From Cladorrhinum sp. PSN259 (Eukaryota > Ascomycota > Sordariomycetes > Sordariales > Podosporaceae), in the NCBI GenBank assembly GCA_033725935.1, contig MU867119.1, forward strand, positions 124,001-188,000: DNA of 64,000 nucleotides, in the 5' to 3' direction. The position numbers were made by a program, and so were the translations under genes. Position 1 is the stretch's first letter; each line of letters begins with the position of its first letter. Of this stretch, positions 39,374 to 50,629 are shown one piece after another. The notes under the pieces were generated by a model that was not told the origin of the DNA, searched no databases, and worked only from the letters and a program-made list of their open reading frames with translations.

Positions 39374-41161
39374 ATGACACGATTTTCCCCGACCGCGATT
39401 CTTCGCAATGGCCTGCGAGTGCTGGTTCCCCTGTCGCTGCTCCTGACGGCCTACCTCTACCTCTTCCCCATCTTCAGCAGATGCGCATTCCCGCTCCCAC
39501 CTACATCATCGACGGCGCAAAGTCAAACCGAATCTCCATCGACAGCCTTTATCGAGACGGCCAAGCTGCATTGGCCATTCGCCGACCAAAATGCTTCGAT
39601 AGCTACCATCCCCTCCCCCGCTGCCCCTTTCCGACTGCTGGCACTCGGTGATCCCCAGCTAGAAGGCGACACTTCGATCCCGACCGAGTATCTTGGTGTC
39701 TTCCCTCACTTCAAGAGCTTTATTCGCCATGTGACCTTCCAGACCCCGCACTCGTCCCTGCGCCAGCGCCTGCGGCAGTCCATGCACGATCTCGTCGACG
39801 TAGTTTTCGAGGATACCTACAACGCGCTCGAGTCGGCCCGCAAGATCATCGATTTGTTCGGCAACGATTTTTATCTTGCCCACATATACAGGACGGTACA
39901 TTGGTGGACGCGTCCAACACACATCACGGTACTGGGCGACTTGATGGGTAGTCAATGGGTCGACCACGCCGAGTTCAATCGTCGCGCGGGCAGATACTGG
40001 AATCGCGTCTTTCGCGGCGCAGAGCGCATTCCTGACGAATTGTCCGCCTATCCTGCCGACGAGTACGATCTCTCAGGCTATCTCAGCCAGGGCGGCGCAA
40101 ACACAAGCGAAGCAGCATGGGCTCGGCGCATCATCAACGTAGCAGGTAACCACGACATCGGCTACGCAGGCGACATCACCGAGAACCTCACCACTCGGTT
40201 CGAACAAGCCTTTGGCAAAGTCAATTACGAATTGCGTTTCGAGCTTGTCCTCTCCAACACCTCGCTTCAAACCCACTCCCTCTACGATCCAGAGACGAAC
40301 CCGAGCTCAACCAAGCTGGTACCCGAACTTCGTCTTGTCATTCTAAACGACATGAACCTCGACACACCCGCGTTATCGGCCGAATTACAAGACGAGACCT
40401 ACACCTTCATCAACAAAGTCATCAACACTGCCGCAGCTGTAGAGTTCCAGGGACATTACACCATCATTCTTACCCACATCCCGCTTTACAAACCTGCCGG
40501 TGTCTGCGTCGACTCTCCCATGTTCGATTTCCACTCGCATGACGGCACTCTCCGCGAGCAGAACCAGTTGAGCGAAGCAGCAAGCAAGGGGTTCCTGGAG
40601 GGTATCTTGGGCATGTCGGGCAATTCCAATGCAGCTGGAGGCGGAAAAGGCCGACATGGGATTATTCTGAACGGACATGATCACGAGGGATGCGATACCT
40701 ACCACTTCATCAACCAGACTGAGGTAGAGGGTAAGGATAAGGAGTGGGAAGTCAAGCGGTGGAGGCAAGCAACAAGGGAAAAGCTTGTTGGCAGGGACAA
40801 TGCTCCGGGGGTGAGGGAGGTCACGGTTAGGAGCATGATGGGTGACTTTGGAGGAAACGCGGGGTTGCTGAGTGTTTGGTTTGACGAGGAGAGTTGGGAG
40901 TGGAAGGCCGAGTATGGGACCTGTCCACTGGGAACACAGCATTTGTGGTGGTTGGTACATATTCTGGATTTTATCGTGGGGCTTTTGGTGGTTGTTTATG
41001 GCGTTGTGGGAGTGTTGAGTTTGGTGGGAGTTGATGTTGATGGGCTGGTAATGGGGAGAGCGTCTCCTTCAAAAGGGCAGGAAGGAGTCAAGATTAAGGA
41101 GAGCAGAAGTGGCGAAACGACGCCGATCAAAAGTACTGTGGCTTCTGAGTTGAAGAGCTAG
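39374..41161 (+). CDS. TED1: Ted1/Cdc1-type calcineurin-like phosphoesterase of the ER membrane
   Basis: 595 aa, single exon. The metallophosphoesterase motifs occur in order: LLALGDPQLEG (about residue 94), TVLGDLMGSQW (about 188), INVAGNHDIGY (about 255), ILTHIPLYKP (about 368) and LNGHDHEGCDTYHF (about 434). One membrane segment lies near the N-terminus (LRVLVPLSLLLTAYLYLFPI) and one near the C-terminus (LVHILDFIVGLLVVVYGVVG), so the catalytic part is lumenal. The yeast relative Ted1 removes ethanolamine phosphate from GPI anchors during ER exit; the same role here is inferred from architecture. The tail after TM2 is basic and Ser/Lys-rich with no KKxx signal at the extreme end (ELKS). Confidence 0.88.
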   Translation: MTRFSPTAILRNGLRVLVPLSLLLTAYLYLFPIFSRCAFPLPPTSSTAQSQTESPSTAFIETAKLHWPFADQNASIATIPSPAAPFRLLALGDPQLEGDTSIPTEYLGVFPHFKSFIRHVTFQTPHSSLRQRLRQSMHDLVDVVFEDTYNALESARKIIDLFGNDFYLAHIYRTVHWWTRPTHITVLGDLMGSQWVDHAEFNRRAGRYWNRVFRGAERIPDELSAYPADEYDLSGYLSQGGANTSEAAWARRIINVAGNHDIGYAGDITENLTTRFEQAFGKVNYELRFELVLSNTSLQTHSLYDPETNPSSTKLVPELRLVILNDMNLDTPALSAELQDETYTFINKVINTAAAVEFQGHYTIILTHIPLYKPAGVCVDSPMFDFHSHDGTLREQNQLSEAASKGFLEGILGMSGNSNAAGGGKGRHGIILNGHDHEGCDTYHFINQTEVEGKDKEWEVKRWRQATREKLVGRDNAPGVREVTVRSMMGDFGGNAGLLSVWFDEESWEWKAEYGTCPLGTQHLWWLVHILDFIVGLLVVVYGVVGVLSLVGVDVDGLVMGRASPSKGQEGVKIKESRSGETTPIKSTVASELKS

Positions 41162-41926
41162 AATTCCTGGATGTGAGGTTTTTAGACTGTTGGCGCCGCA
41201 GGGCGGTTTCACGGGACAGGCGTGTGTATGTATGTGTTGCTGGCTTGGTGGTTGTATGTGTTACTCTTGGTTTTTGGTCTTTATTCAATTTTATTGTTTT
41301 GGGTATTTGTATGTACTGTTGTACTGTACATGTCTTGGCAGGGGTCTTTTCGGTCTTTGTATACAAACATGGGTTACGGAGTTTAAGTTGTTATCATGAA
41401 TACGGAGACATTTACACAATGCAGTCCACGAACGGGTATTTTTTGGCGCCACTGAGCTAGCGGCTTTTTTGATCTATTCTCCCTACATACTATTTCGAGC
41501 ATGTCGATACCCTATCTACCCAACCATAGAGCTATCGAACCAGGAGAAAGACCTTTTTGAAGGTTAAAATGAATGAAGGTGCACAAAAGCACGAAAATCC
41601 GACACACGGGCAATAAATGCTTCCCCCCTTCTTTCTGAACGCCACACTAACCACCCACATGTCATCGTACATAAGACAAGTAGAGCCTTATGAGTCCAGT
41701 CCGTGCTCTCGTGGCATTCCTAGACTAATGCAAGAAGCCAAAGAACATATAATGGCAACTAAAATGCAACGCCAGTCGAGATTTTTTTTTTCTTCTTTTT
41801 ATTTGCCGCGCTTTCTGAGCTCCTGTCCCTCTATTAATCAATCCTTATCCGAAGAAACGCGGCCCTTGTTTTGCTGTTTTTTTTTGGTCGAGTCTTATGC
41901 TTAGACAGTGAGGAAGACGGGTGTTC
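41162..41926. other. Convergent intergenic region, 0.8 kb
   Basis: 3' flanks of two convergent genes; T-rich runs at 41785-41800 and 41876-41886. No feature supported. Confidence 0.5.
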
Positions 41927-43947
41927 TTAAGCCTTGACGATGAACCTGTTCTGAACCCTTTTGACGCAGTTCAGAAGCCTAGATATAAATCACGATGATC
42001 ATTGTCAGTCTTTTTTTCATCCTTCATATATATTTTTCTTTGGGACAGGTAAGGTAGGGAAGAAACTCACATCTGAAGATTACCACCATCAAGCTGCTGG
42101 CCCTGTTTCAGTCCCTGCTGTCCACCCTCTCCCTCAGCCCTGGCCAACTCGTTGCAAAATGCCAAAACCTGTCCAATCTCAACGTCCTCTCCCTTTTTCT
42201 GTTCCCCTTGCGGCTGCTGCTGCTGCTGTCCCTGACCAGCATCAAGGTGCTGAAGAACAACCTTGGTAGCTCTATCCCCATCTTTGCCTATTCCTTCCTC
42301 CGCACCGCTTAGTCTCGCATCACGGATCCGAATGCCGCCCAGCAAGGCATCTCCATTCTGCTGCTGTCCTTGAGTAGGGGCGGAAGAAGTGGTGAACTTT
42401 TGAAGAGCAGGAGGGACATCCTTGATATCCGGGACCGTGTCGCCGCCTGCACGGACGACAGCGTTCTGGAAATCACCTTTCCCGTGATATGGAGACGAAT
42501 AGTCGGGATTCTGGAAGTCACCGTGGGCGCGATAAGGAGATGAAGAAGCGGTGTTCTGGAAATCACCGTGCGCGCGATAAGGAGACGAAGAAGCGGTATT
42601 CTGGAAACCACCCTGACCACCCTCTTGCTGATTATTACCAGAATCGCGTGCGGTGTGTTGGGTGATGACGATTGTGGGGATATTGCTCTGGCTACCCTCT
42701 TCTCTTTGGATTTGAGTAGACTCGGAAGAAGAAGGATCGCCCTTCTGGAAGGCGAGCGGGCCGTTCCAGTACGGGAGACCGGTGTAGGGGTTGATCGTCT
42801 GGCCGCCCTTTGTCTGCTGGCGGGCTTGGAGCTTGCCGCCGTTTTGGCCTTCGAGGCCGCCTTCCTCTTCCTCGCCTTGGTCATTGACGCGGACGGTGGT
42901 GGTGAACCCCTGCCCGCCTTGCATGCCGTTGCCGTTGTTGTTGTTGTTATTGTTGCTGTTCATGTCGAGCTGGGCAACGCCTGGGAGATAGCTGCGCGGT
43001 TTGACGATGGCACCTTGGTCCAGCCAGTGGGGGGGATCCTTCTGGTAGTTGCCATGCATGGGGAGGCCGCCCTCGTTTCCTGAGACTACCTCTTTCACCA
43101 ACTTCCCGTACTGTCCGTTCCCGTCGCCGTGGTTGTTGGGGTAGGACTCTCCGCCCCCGAGTACGGCGCGGATGGTATTACCCTGCTGAAGTTGACCGCC
43201 GGTTTGCTGTTGACCGTTTTGTCCGCTTGCGTCCCATTGCATCATGTTCTGCTCGTCATTGCCCTGGGTCTGCTGGGTCTGGCCGCTGCTCAAGAGATAC
43301 TTGACGAACCTCTCAATGAGAGAACTATCGGTCTGGTCAAGATGCTGCTGATACTGTTGCTGCTGCTGCTGCTGCTGCTGATTGGGATTCTGGACCTGAT
43401 CCATCATCTTGGCGGGCGGCGCATTGTCCAAGGTCGAGGAGGACCGGCGGTTGCTCTGCAACTTGGGCTTGGGCATATTGCTACCGCCATTACCATTACC
43501 GTCTTGATTCAAGTTCTCAAAGCCGCCTCGAGTTCCAGCAGGGCCAGTGGTCTGAGAGCCACCCATGCCCTCGGCGGTGTTGAGACCGCCATCTCTGTTG
43601 CCACCGTCTTTCTTGAAGTCGAGTGAATGACGGATGCCCGGCTGCTGCTCGCCTTGCTGCTGCTGGCTGGAGTAGGTCTGCTGAAGACCACCCTGCTGCT
43701 GACCGTTTGTCTGCTGGTTGTTTCCGGAGGCGAGGGCTTGAAGATGGGTGCGAACAACTTTCATCTGGCCATCCTTGCCGTCTGTCTGCTCAGCCTGGGT
43801 CTGAGATCGGGTGGCACCCTGAGCGAGAGCGAGGCCGTTACCACCACCGCTAGCTCCATTGGTGCATTGGCCGTCATTGCAGTGCGGCAAGGCTGAGGCC
43901 GTGGATGCCGCAAGGGCAAGGGAGACGACGGCTTTGGAGATATGCAT
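41927..43947 (-). CDS. Secreted Gln/Gly/Asn-rich repeat protein
   Basis: Two exons on the minus strand: 43947-42071 and 41978-41927. The 92-bp intron has donor GTGAGT, a CTGAC branch and acceptor ATCTAG, and the last exon adds the basic tail LLNCVKRVQNRFIVKA; without splicing the protein would stop one codon later. The product is 642 aa. The signal peptide is MHISKAVVSLALAASTASA, followed by LPHCNDGQC. Nearly everything else is low complexity: runs of Gln (up to nine), GNG/GGQ stretches and three and a half copies of a 15-residue unit FQNTASSSPYRAHGD. There are very few cysteines. Composition suggests a disordered, possibly aggregating cell-surface or matrix protein; no domain is recognised. 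Confidence 0.8.
42464..42610. repeat. 45-bp coding tandem repeat
   Basis: Units start at 42464, 42509 and 42554, with a partial one at 42599; each encodes one copy of the FQN..SSPYR.HGD unit on the minus strand. The two inner copies are nearly identical. Confidence 0.92.
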
Positions 43948-46394
43948 TGTTGCTGACTAGATGGCTTTGATTTGCTGGGAAATTTCGTGTGCTGTTGTGA
44001 GCATGGTATGTCAAGAGAATGGGAGAAAGTAGGAAATGCCTGTACGCATAGGAGTTGGAGTGAGAATGTTGCGAGCAAATAAAAAGAAGGATCTCAGACT
44101 CAAAGGTGGCCAGCATATATAGCCGGGCAGTTGTCCACCTCAGACTGCTTGAAGAGTGGTGACGCACATCTTCTTACCTAGTGAGGCCTAGTCGCATAGG
44201 TCTGTGGTTCCCACAAGTATGTTGTGTTCCGCGCACGAAGATTTGCGCATCGTTGAACATCGCCTGAGCTGGTTTATCTGTCCTGTAAACGTTCTTGAAT
44301 TACCCCCGGTGTCGGAAGGGTGCTTTCTCGACTCCTCCAGGCCTGACACTCATAGCAGACGGCGATATGCTCTACCTTACAAACAAGATGAAAGGACCTC
44401 GGCGGATGTTGCGTTTTCACTTTTCCCGATACGTGTCCGCAGCAGTTGTCCATGTTCAATGCTGATCTTGGACAAGTACGTACAAATCTCTTCCGAAAGT
44501 GCTATACTGTATCCGATAACCAGAATTTGTAAAACCAAGATTCATCGAGATAGTGTCGATGGAAAGTAGTTTGTTTGTAAACAAAAGGGGTAAGATGCTC
44601 AGCATGGGTACGGAGCGAATACCCCAGTCTCAACCTTTGTCGTTGCTCTCACATTGCCGTGTTTGATATCATGTACGACAACAAACCTAAAGGCAGTGAT
44701 TCTGCGCGGCATCAGAGTCTAGCAATCAGTGCCCAGCAAACAGCAATATGAGAAACTCGGCGGAAAGCTCGTATTTGCCATTCTACGGCTCGGTATGCAT
44801 CTTTCCAGCCGTGTCCTAGGTTTGGCACGATCCACAACAAAATGCTTGACGGACCTTCTTTGGCTTGAACCCCGAAGCGATGCTCGAGCGGTTCCGTTGG
44901 TGGCATTCTTCAGCCTTTTCAAACCACAACTTCCGCACAAAGTCTCACCTGTTGCATAGTCTATCCAAAACGGTGCTTGAGCAAGTGACCCAAATTCCAG
45001 AATCCTCTCTCAAACGGCAAGGTGGCCAGAAATTCGTGAGCAACATGCCTTCTTCTCGGAGACGGCTGGTTGACATGTGTTAGGTTCGTGGAAGTTGTGG
45101 TCGACTCCGTCTCCGGCTCCGACTAGACATACTCTAAGTATTGTCCAGATATTGGTGAGGCCACGCTCGTATTCTCACAGACACCCACTTCCATGAGTAG
45201 GTCCTGAGCATCAACCGTGTAACCTAAAAATCATGCGTTTTCCTGTATCATTGTCGCCTCTTGTCAGGCTCAATGTCCACATAACAGGTACTAAAATCAG
45301 AGTTTTCTTTTTTTGCTGGGCCGCTGAAATGTTGTGACCCGATGAAAACGGATCAGGACTTTAAGATGGATCGAATCAAAGGGCCATACGCCGTCATTTG
45401 TTCTGTCACCGTGAACACACGTCCAACCACGGTATATTACACAAGGCAGCAAAACTTCCCGGTTGCCATCATGCCATGGCGGTCGTCACTGTGTACCACC
45501 TGCGGTGTGTACAATCCTTATTCCGAGGTCGTTTGTTGGTCCGATACTGAAAGTTGAGATGATATCCAATTTATTTATTTTTTTAATCTTTTTTTTAAAA
45601 AAAATTAAATTATAGTGCTCTCTATCCAACTAACCACCACTGATAAAAAAAAAGGCTAGAAAAGACTGACAGTTTTCTGTAACATATCGTCTTTCTAAGT
45701 GTTTCCGCTGGCATTTCATGTGATTTCAGTTGTTGAGATGAAAAGTCTGCAATGTGACTTGACTTCTTGCAACGATGAACACAGAAAGCCGGGGAACAAT
45801 CTTGTGTCATTTGTGATATGTCGATTTCCCTAGGCTGTGTGTTGTATTGGGGTGGTGTTAGCCAACAACTGGACCCCAAGCATGTGTTACGTGAACCTAT
45901 CAAATCAGCACCGGCTTGCCACCGGACCATTACTCCAGTACTTCTACTGTAGAACTCAACAGTTTCTTTCACCCCAACAACTAGCTCATGTTTGCGAGCT
46001 CGGATATGTCCACGTCAACACTGGTATATTCATCCTATTAAAAGAGCTGAGATTGACCATGAAAATCAGTGCTACAGCGCACGCCGCTCTTTTTTAGTTT
46101 AATCAAAACACTTTTAATACACGGTCTTCCAACCATCTGAACTCTTTCAGGTTTCAAGTGAACCCATTGATTGGACTCTACAATCCATTGACCAAAACCC
46201 CTGACCGTGGGTACTGGTACTGTAGCACACCCAAGGCGCGTCGAAGGGCCCGCGCTTGGCCTCCTCCTCGTGGGGCGGAAAAGGGGATAGTTCAAGTTGT
46301 TGTGGGTGTTGTTGTTACATAGCCGACCGAGCCATTCTTTTCTATAAATCTTGCTCGGGCCATGGCCCATGGGCAAAAATGGGCGAAGCGCCAC
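43948..46394. other. Gene-poor intergenic stretch, 2.4 kb
   Basis: Upstream region of the Gln-rich gene and 3' side of TIM50. Many small ORFs on both strands, none convincing. An A/T homopolymer patch lies at 45565-45615. Confidence 0.5.
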
Positions 46395-48071
46395 TTAAGC
46401 CGTCTTGCTGTCAGTAGGCTTGGGTTCCTCCTTCACGAACCACCCAGTCAAACTGCTCTTCATGCTGTTCATGGCCTCCTTTTGTGCCTTCTCTTGGGCC
46501 TCCTGCTCCTCCTTCAGCCACTTCTCTCCATTCTTCTTGATCTCCTCCTCCAACATGAGGTAGTTACGCATGCCACGCTCCCGGGCGATATCCTGCAACA
46601 TCTTGCCCTTAGCAAACGCCTCGGTCGGGTTCTCCTCACCCTCGGGGCCAACCATCAGACTCATGTTGCTGGGCTTCAGACCAATGTGGCTGCTCAGCCA
46701 GCCGATGCCACCGCCGGAGGTCTTGGCCTTGCTCGCTCCGATCCGACGATTGTGCTCGGCACGAGCGAGAGCCTCACGCCGAGCGAACTCGGTGGGAATA
46801 TGCTTGCCCTCAAAAGACTGAAGCACCTTGCGGACATCGCTGTACTGCATGGTGTGGATGAACTCGAGGAAGGGAACGAGATCCACAAGCTCCTTGTCGC
46901 CGGGCTGTCCCTTCCACTTGGGTAAAATGATTGCGTTTTCGGGCTGGGCTCGGACATGCTTAGCTTCAGTGTCGATTATGATGACCTTTGAGAGGTCACG
47001 GTTAAGGTATGAGAGATCCTGATACACATTGTTAGCATGTCACGGGCTGAAAGTTTTGTGTAAGGTGTGTTAGCAAAGTCTTACCTTGATAATTTCGCCA
47101 TCCTTGTACTTGGTGGCCTCCCTGAACAAGGGCCACATAATGAAACGGTATGGATCCAGCTTACGGACCAACGGCTCGCCGGTTCCGAACGGGACGGTTG
47201 TGAAAAGTACGATCTCGTAGTATTGGGAGAGATAGTGGAGGAAATAGTCGACACCAGGCCGCTTGGCTACTCGCCACCCATGTTCTCTCGACCATTCGCT
47301 GTGGACGAGCATATCCTCCAAGGAAATGCATAGCGTATAGGGGCGTTCGAATGAGGGGTCCACGTCAGGGAGGAGCTTCTCGAAAGCTGGCTCCTGATAG
47401 TACGTGACGGTGTCAGTCATGCGTGAAGTGGCTCTTTTCCACCAGTTCACAACGCTCCATCCGTTAGGTACAACGGGATTTTTCTTCAACTCCTCCTCAT
47501 CCCAGTCTCGGCCAAGATACGCGGTACCTGCAACAGCACCTACTCCAAAAAGTCCAAGTGCCCACATGACCAGTTTTTGCCGCTTTCGCTCCGAGGACGA
47601 AACATATGCAGAGTCCGGGAGCTCGCCCTTTGGCCTTTTCCCGCTCCCACCGGCACCCCCGGCGGCGGATGCTGCTTCCGGCTCCTGCTCCTGCTGCTGG
47701 CCGGCAGTGCTCTCAGCTGACTCCTGTGCGCGCTCATACTCTAGGGTCGAGGGAATTCCTTGTGTAAGATCTGGGAGCTTGGAGAGATCTATTGGCTCTT
47801 CTGGTTGTTGTGCTTCGTCGTTCGCGGGCTCGGTGGTGGCAGGTTGCTGCTGTGCTGCTGGCTGGACTGGCTGCTTCGGCTGGGGGGATTTTGGAGTTGT
47901 CGTCGTGGTTTGTTTTGGTGTTGAAAACCGGGAAGACTGGGGCTTGTTGTCTTTTGCCATGCCGTGACTCCATACGGTAGGCAGGCTGTGGCGGGGGAGG
48001 GAAGAGGACGACACCAAAGCTGCCGCTCGCACACCCGCAACCGGGCGCGCAGCAGCTCTTGCAAGCATCAT
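46395..48071 (-). CDS. TIM50: Mitochondrial import inner membrane translocase subunit TIM50
   Basis: Receptor of the TIM23 complex that hands presequence proteins from TOM to TIM23. Two exons, 48071-47085 and 47018-46395; the 66-bp intron (donor GTAAGA, acceptor ATCAG) is phase 0. The product is 536 aa, starting MMLARAAARPVAGVRAAALV, an arginine-rich mitochondrial presequence. A Gln/Pro/Thr-rich segment follows, then the single membrane helix LVMWALGLFGVGAVAGTAYL. The intermembrane-space domain is FCP1-like: YTLCISLEDMLVHSEWSREH, KRPGVDYFLHYLSQYYEIVL, VIIIDTEAKH. The phosphatase DxDx(T/V) motif is replaced by SLEDM, as in other Tim50 proteins. The C-terminus is a charged helix of the fungal type (NSMKSSLTGWF). 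Housekeeping gene, high confidence. Confidence 0.96.
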
Positions 48072-49068
48072 GGCGTCCTTTTCTTGTTCTTGACTTGGGT
48101 TAAAATCCGACCAAAAACCACGCTAAAAGCGGCGATCGAATGAATGGATTGATCGCGTGGTGGGAGTGTGTTGGGCCCCCCGCCGGTGTCGTGGGTGAAG
48201 TCGATGCTAGAATTAAGAAAGCTCTAAGCTTCGTCCAAATCCAAGAAAAAAAACCGCTGATGCGCCAAATCCCTGTCAACTGTCGGAAGCACAGACCACT
48301 TGGAGAGGCAATCCAGTGTGGGGCATTTCGTCATGCTGAATCCATCAAGAAGCAAAACTCTGCTTTCTCCTTCGGAGGAATCCGCCCCTTGGGGCACGTG
48401 CCAGGATTTGACAAGGAGCACGCGATGCCCCGCAATCATCGATCCCAGACGAGTCCGATTGCCGATTCAGTTCCAGGTTCAATATGCAATGGATGCCGCA
48501 TTCTGCGTTCTGCGGAAACCATTAGACTTTTGCCATTTCACCACTGCACACCACCTCACCTACTAGTAATTACTCCCGCCTTTCCCCTCACTTGCGGTTG
48601 CAGAATACAACAATACCTACCGAATTATAATTAACAGACACACACCTCTCTATCCGTCCCGTCGCATCTCTCTCTTCTCGCCCCTCTTTCAAAGTTCCCT
48701 GTCTTCCCCCTCCACCACACGGTCCACTCCTCCGACGGTTCTATGATCCGCACCTCCATCAACACAAAACCTGAGATTCCTTCACGTCTGCCAGCCATGG
48801 CCACCGCGGATGCATTCTAGAGGGTGGTCCTGAGTTGCGTTTTTACAAGTTGCTCACAATGGGACCACCCTCGAGCATTACAAACCATTCAATTCAATAC
48901 TTGCCACCGAGCGAATCTGCGAATCGATCTAGAACCCAGACAAACCTTGACTCCTATCCCACCGAGACTGAACAATTCCCGACAGCACACCTCCAGAAGA
49001 CAATTGACAACCGACGATAATTCCAAATATTTATCTCTCGACTGACATTCCAATAAACCAACGTGACA
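48072..49068. other. Divergent promoter region, TIM50 / F-box-like gene
   Basis: Contains a strong pyrimidine tract (about 48635-48715) upstream of the plus-strand gene, typical of ascomycete promoters. Two possible upstream ORFs precede the F-box-like start: a 7-codon one at 48797 and a longer one from 48859. Confidence 0.55.
48797..48820 (+). promoter_or_regulatory. Candidate upstream ORF (7 codons)
   Basis: ATG in an excellent context (GCCATGGCC) reads MATADAF then stop, about 250 bp 5' of the F-box-like start. If it lies within the mRNA leader it would reduce translation of the main ORF. The transcript start is unknown. Confidence 0.25.
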
Positions 49069-50001
49069 ATGGCTCGCCGATCGGCGACGACAACGAAGGG
49101 CCCCCGCGCCCGCGCCCAGGGAGCAACTTCCCGACCGACGCCGGTCCACAATACCCAACCGACAGAGCCAGATGTGGATGATATCTCCAAAAAGATTCAT
49201 GGGCTCACCCTTGCCGACTCGACACTTATTCTTGCGCGCGAAGCAGCAAAGAAGTCTTTCCGATTCCTCGACCTCCCTCCCGAGTTGCGCATCGCTATCT
49301 ATGGCCACTACTTCCAAGATGTCGACCGCGTGGTTGATCTGGAACACGACAACCACAGCCGCATTTTCCGAAAGCTTGCTCTCCTCCGCACCTGCCGAAC
49401 CATCTACGGCGAGGCGGCCCATTTCTTTTACAGCACCCGCACGTTTCGCATCTTCCCAACTTCTCCGGGCAAGTACTTCAAGACCAAGAAGCCGCTTCTT
49501 GCCCGTCTCAATGCGCGCCAGCGCAATTGGATCACATCCCTCCAGTTGCGCCTTGGACCTGGCTTTACCAATCCTCCACGTGGTTGGGTGGTAAACCAAA
49601 AGCTTGGTCTTGCCGAGTGCGTCAACGTGCGGAAGCTTACCGTCTTTGTCGAATGCGACCCCAGCGACGGATACTTTAGCGGCTTCCGCAAGGCGGACAA
49701 TTTCTACGAGACCTTTTCACAGAACCTTCTACAGACTGTCTTGGCTGAGATGCCATTTGTCAACCATCTCACCTTTGATGGCTATTCGGGCGTCAAGAAG
49801 ACTGGCGCCATGATGCGCGGACTTCTTGAAATTGCGGTCATGCGGGGAATGATGATTCGTTGGGGACCCGAAAGGGGCTGGACGAACAATGATGATGAGG
49901 ATATCGAGGTTGTCAAGAAGGTTGATAATAGCCCCCTTGTACCGCAGGGCTTTTTGACACAGACAGAGTTGCAGACGTTTAACATTGCGGTTGTGGCTTA
50001 A
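49069..50001 (+). CDS. F-box-like protein
   Basis: 310 aa from ATG 49069 (MARRSATTTKGPRARAQGAT); the frame opens two codons earlier only at GTG. A basic, disordered N-terminus is followed by FRFLDLPPELRIAIYGHYF (about residues 65-83), a clear F-box-type LPxELR(x)xIY motif, then LLRTCRTIYGEAAHFFYSTR, the segment that usually follows it in fungal F-box-like proteins. The remainder (ITSLQLRLGPG, LTVFVECD, VNHLTFDGYSGVKK) gives regularly spaced hydrophobic strands but no defined repeats. Probably a substrate adaptor of SCF-type ubiquitin ligases; the substrate is unknown. Confidence 0.8.
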   Translation: MARRSATTTKGPRARAQGATSRPTPVHNTQPTEPDVDDISKKIHGLTLADSTLILAREAAKKSFRFLDLPPELRIAIYGHYFQDVDRVVDLEHDNHSRIFRKLALLRTCRTIYGEAAHFFYSTRTFRIFPTSPGKYFKTKKPLLARLNARQRNWITSLQLRLGPGFTNPPRGWVVNQKLGLAECVNVRKLTVFVECDPSDGYFSGFRKADNFYETFSQNLLQTVLAEMPFVNHLTFDGYSGVKKTGAMMRGLLEIAVMRGMMIRWGPERGWTNNDDEDIEVVKKVDNSPLVPQGFLTQTELQTFNIAVVA

Positions 50002-50629
50002 TGATCATTTTCGGGTTTTGCGGTTTGTTTGTATTTGGTGGCATGGCATTGGAATGGGCAGGATCATGGTGCACGGAACATATGGGATACGGTCGGCGTG
50101 GGATTACTGCATCAACCAAACTTTACTCTTTCTTCACTCATTCAAGCGTCAGCATATCATGGGTGCCAGTTCTTTCTACTCCCTATTTTTTCCTTTCTCT
50201 GAGGGCTTCATTGTTTACGATTACTATCCGCATGCGCCACTCGTTTCTTTCATGGTTAATTCTACTCTCAATTAAGAATCTCTTCTCGCTCTGTCCAGAT
50301 TAGCGATGATTAAGCTGGTACTGTACATATGTCACATGTCCCTACAATTGTTGTAGCAAATTCTCCAATGGTAAAATCACCGTGCGTCGGCATGTGTAAT
50401 GGTTTATGCAACCATTCCTAACGGCGTCAGCGGAAGGGCGTGATGGGTAATTGCCATCCGTCCGCTAGCCGCACCTCCGCGGAGCTAAGGACGAAGCTGG
50501 CGGCAGTAACATCTCACGACTTTAAAAGTCTCCACCATCGTCACGACATCACTACTTGGTCAACTTTACAACTTCACATGCGAATAACTTTGCCTTTTTC
50601 TCACTTCAGGGAATTTAAACTTGTTACAC
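50002..50629. other. Intergenic, 0.6 kb
   Basis: 3' flank of the F-box-like gene and promoter of the nitronate monooxygenase gene. Nothing recognisable. Confidence 0.5.

Noticed and set aside
42568..43626. Plus-strand ORFs of 165-171 codons
   Set aside because: Antisense shadows of the Gln-rich gene; long only because CAG/CAA-rich coding DNA lacks stops on the other strand.
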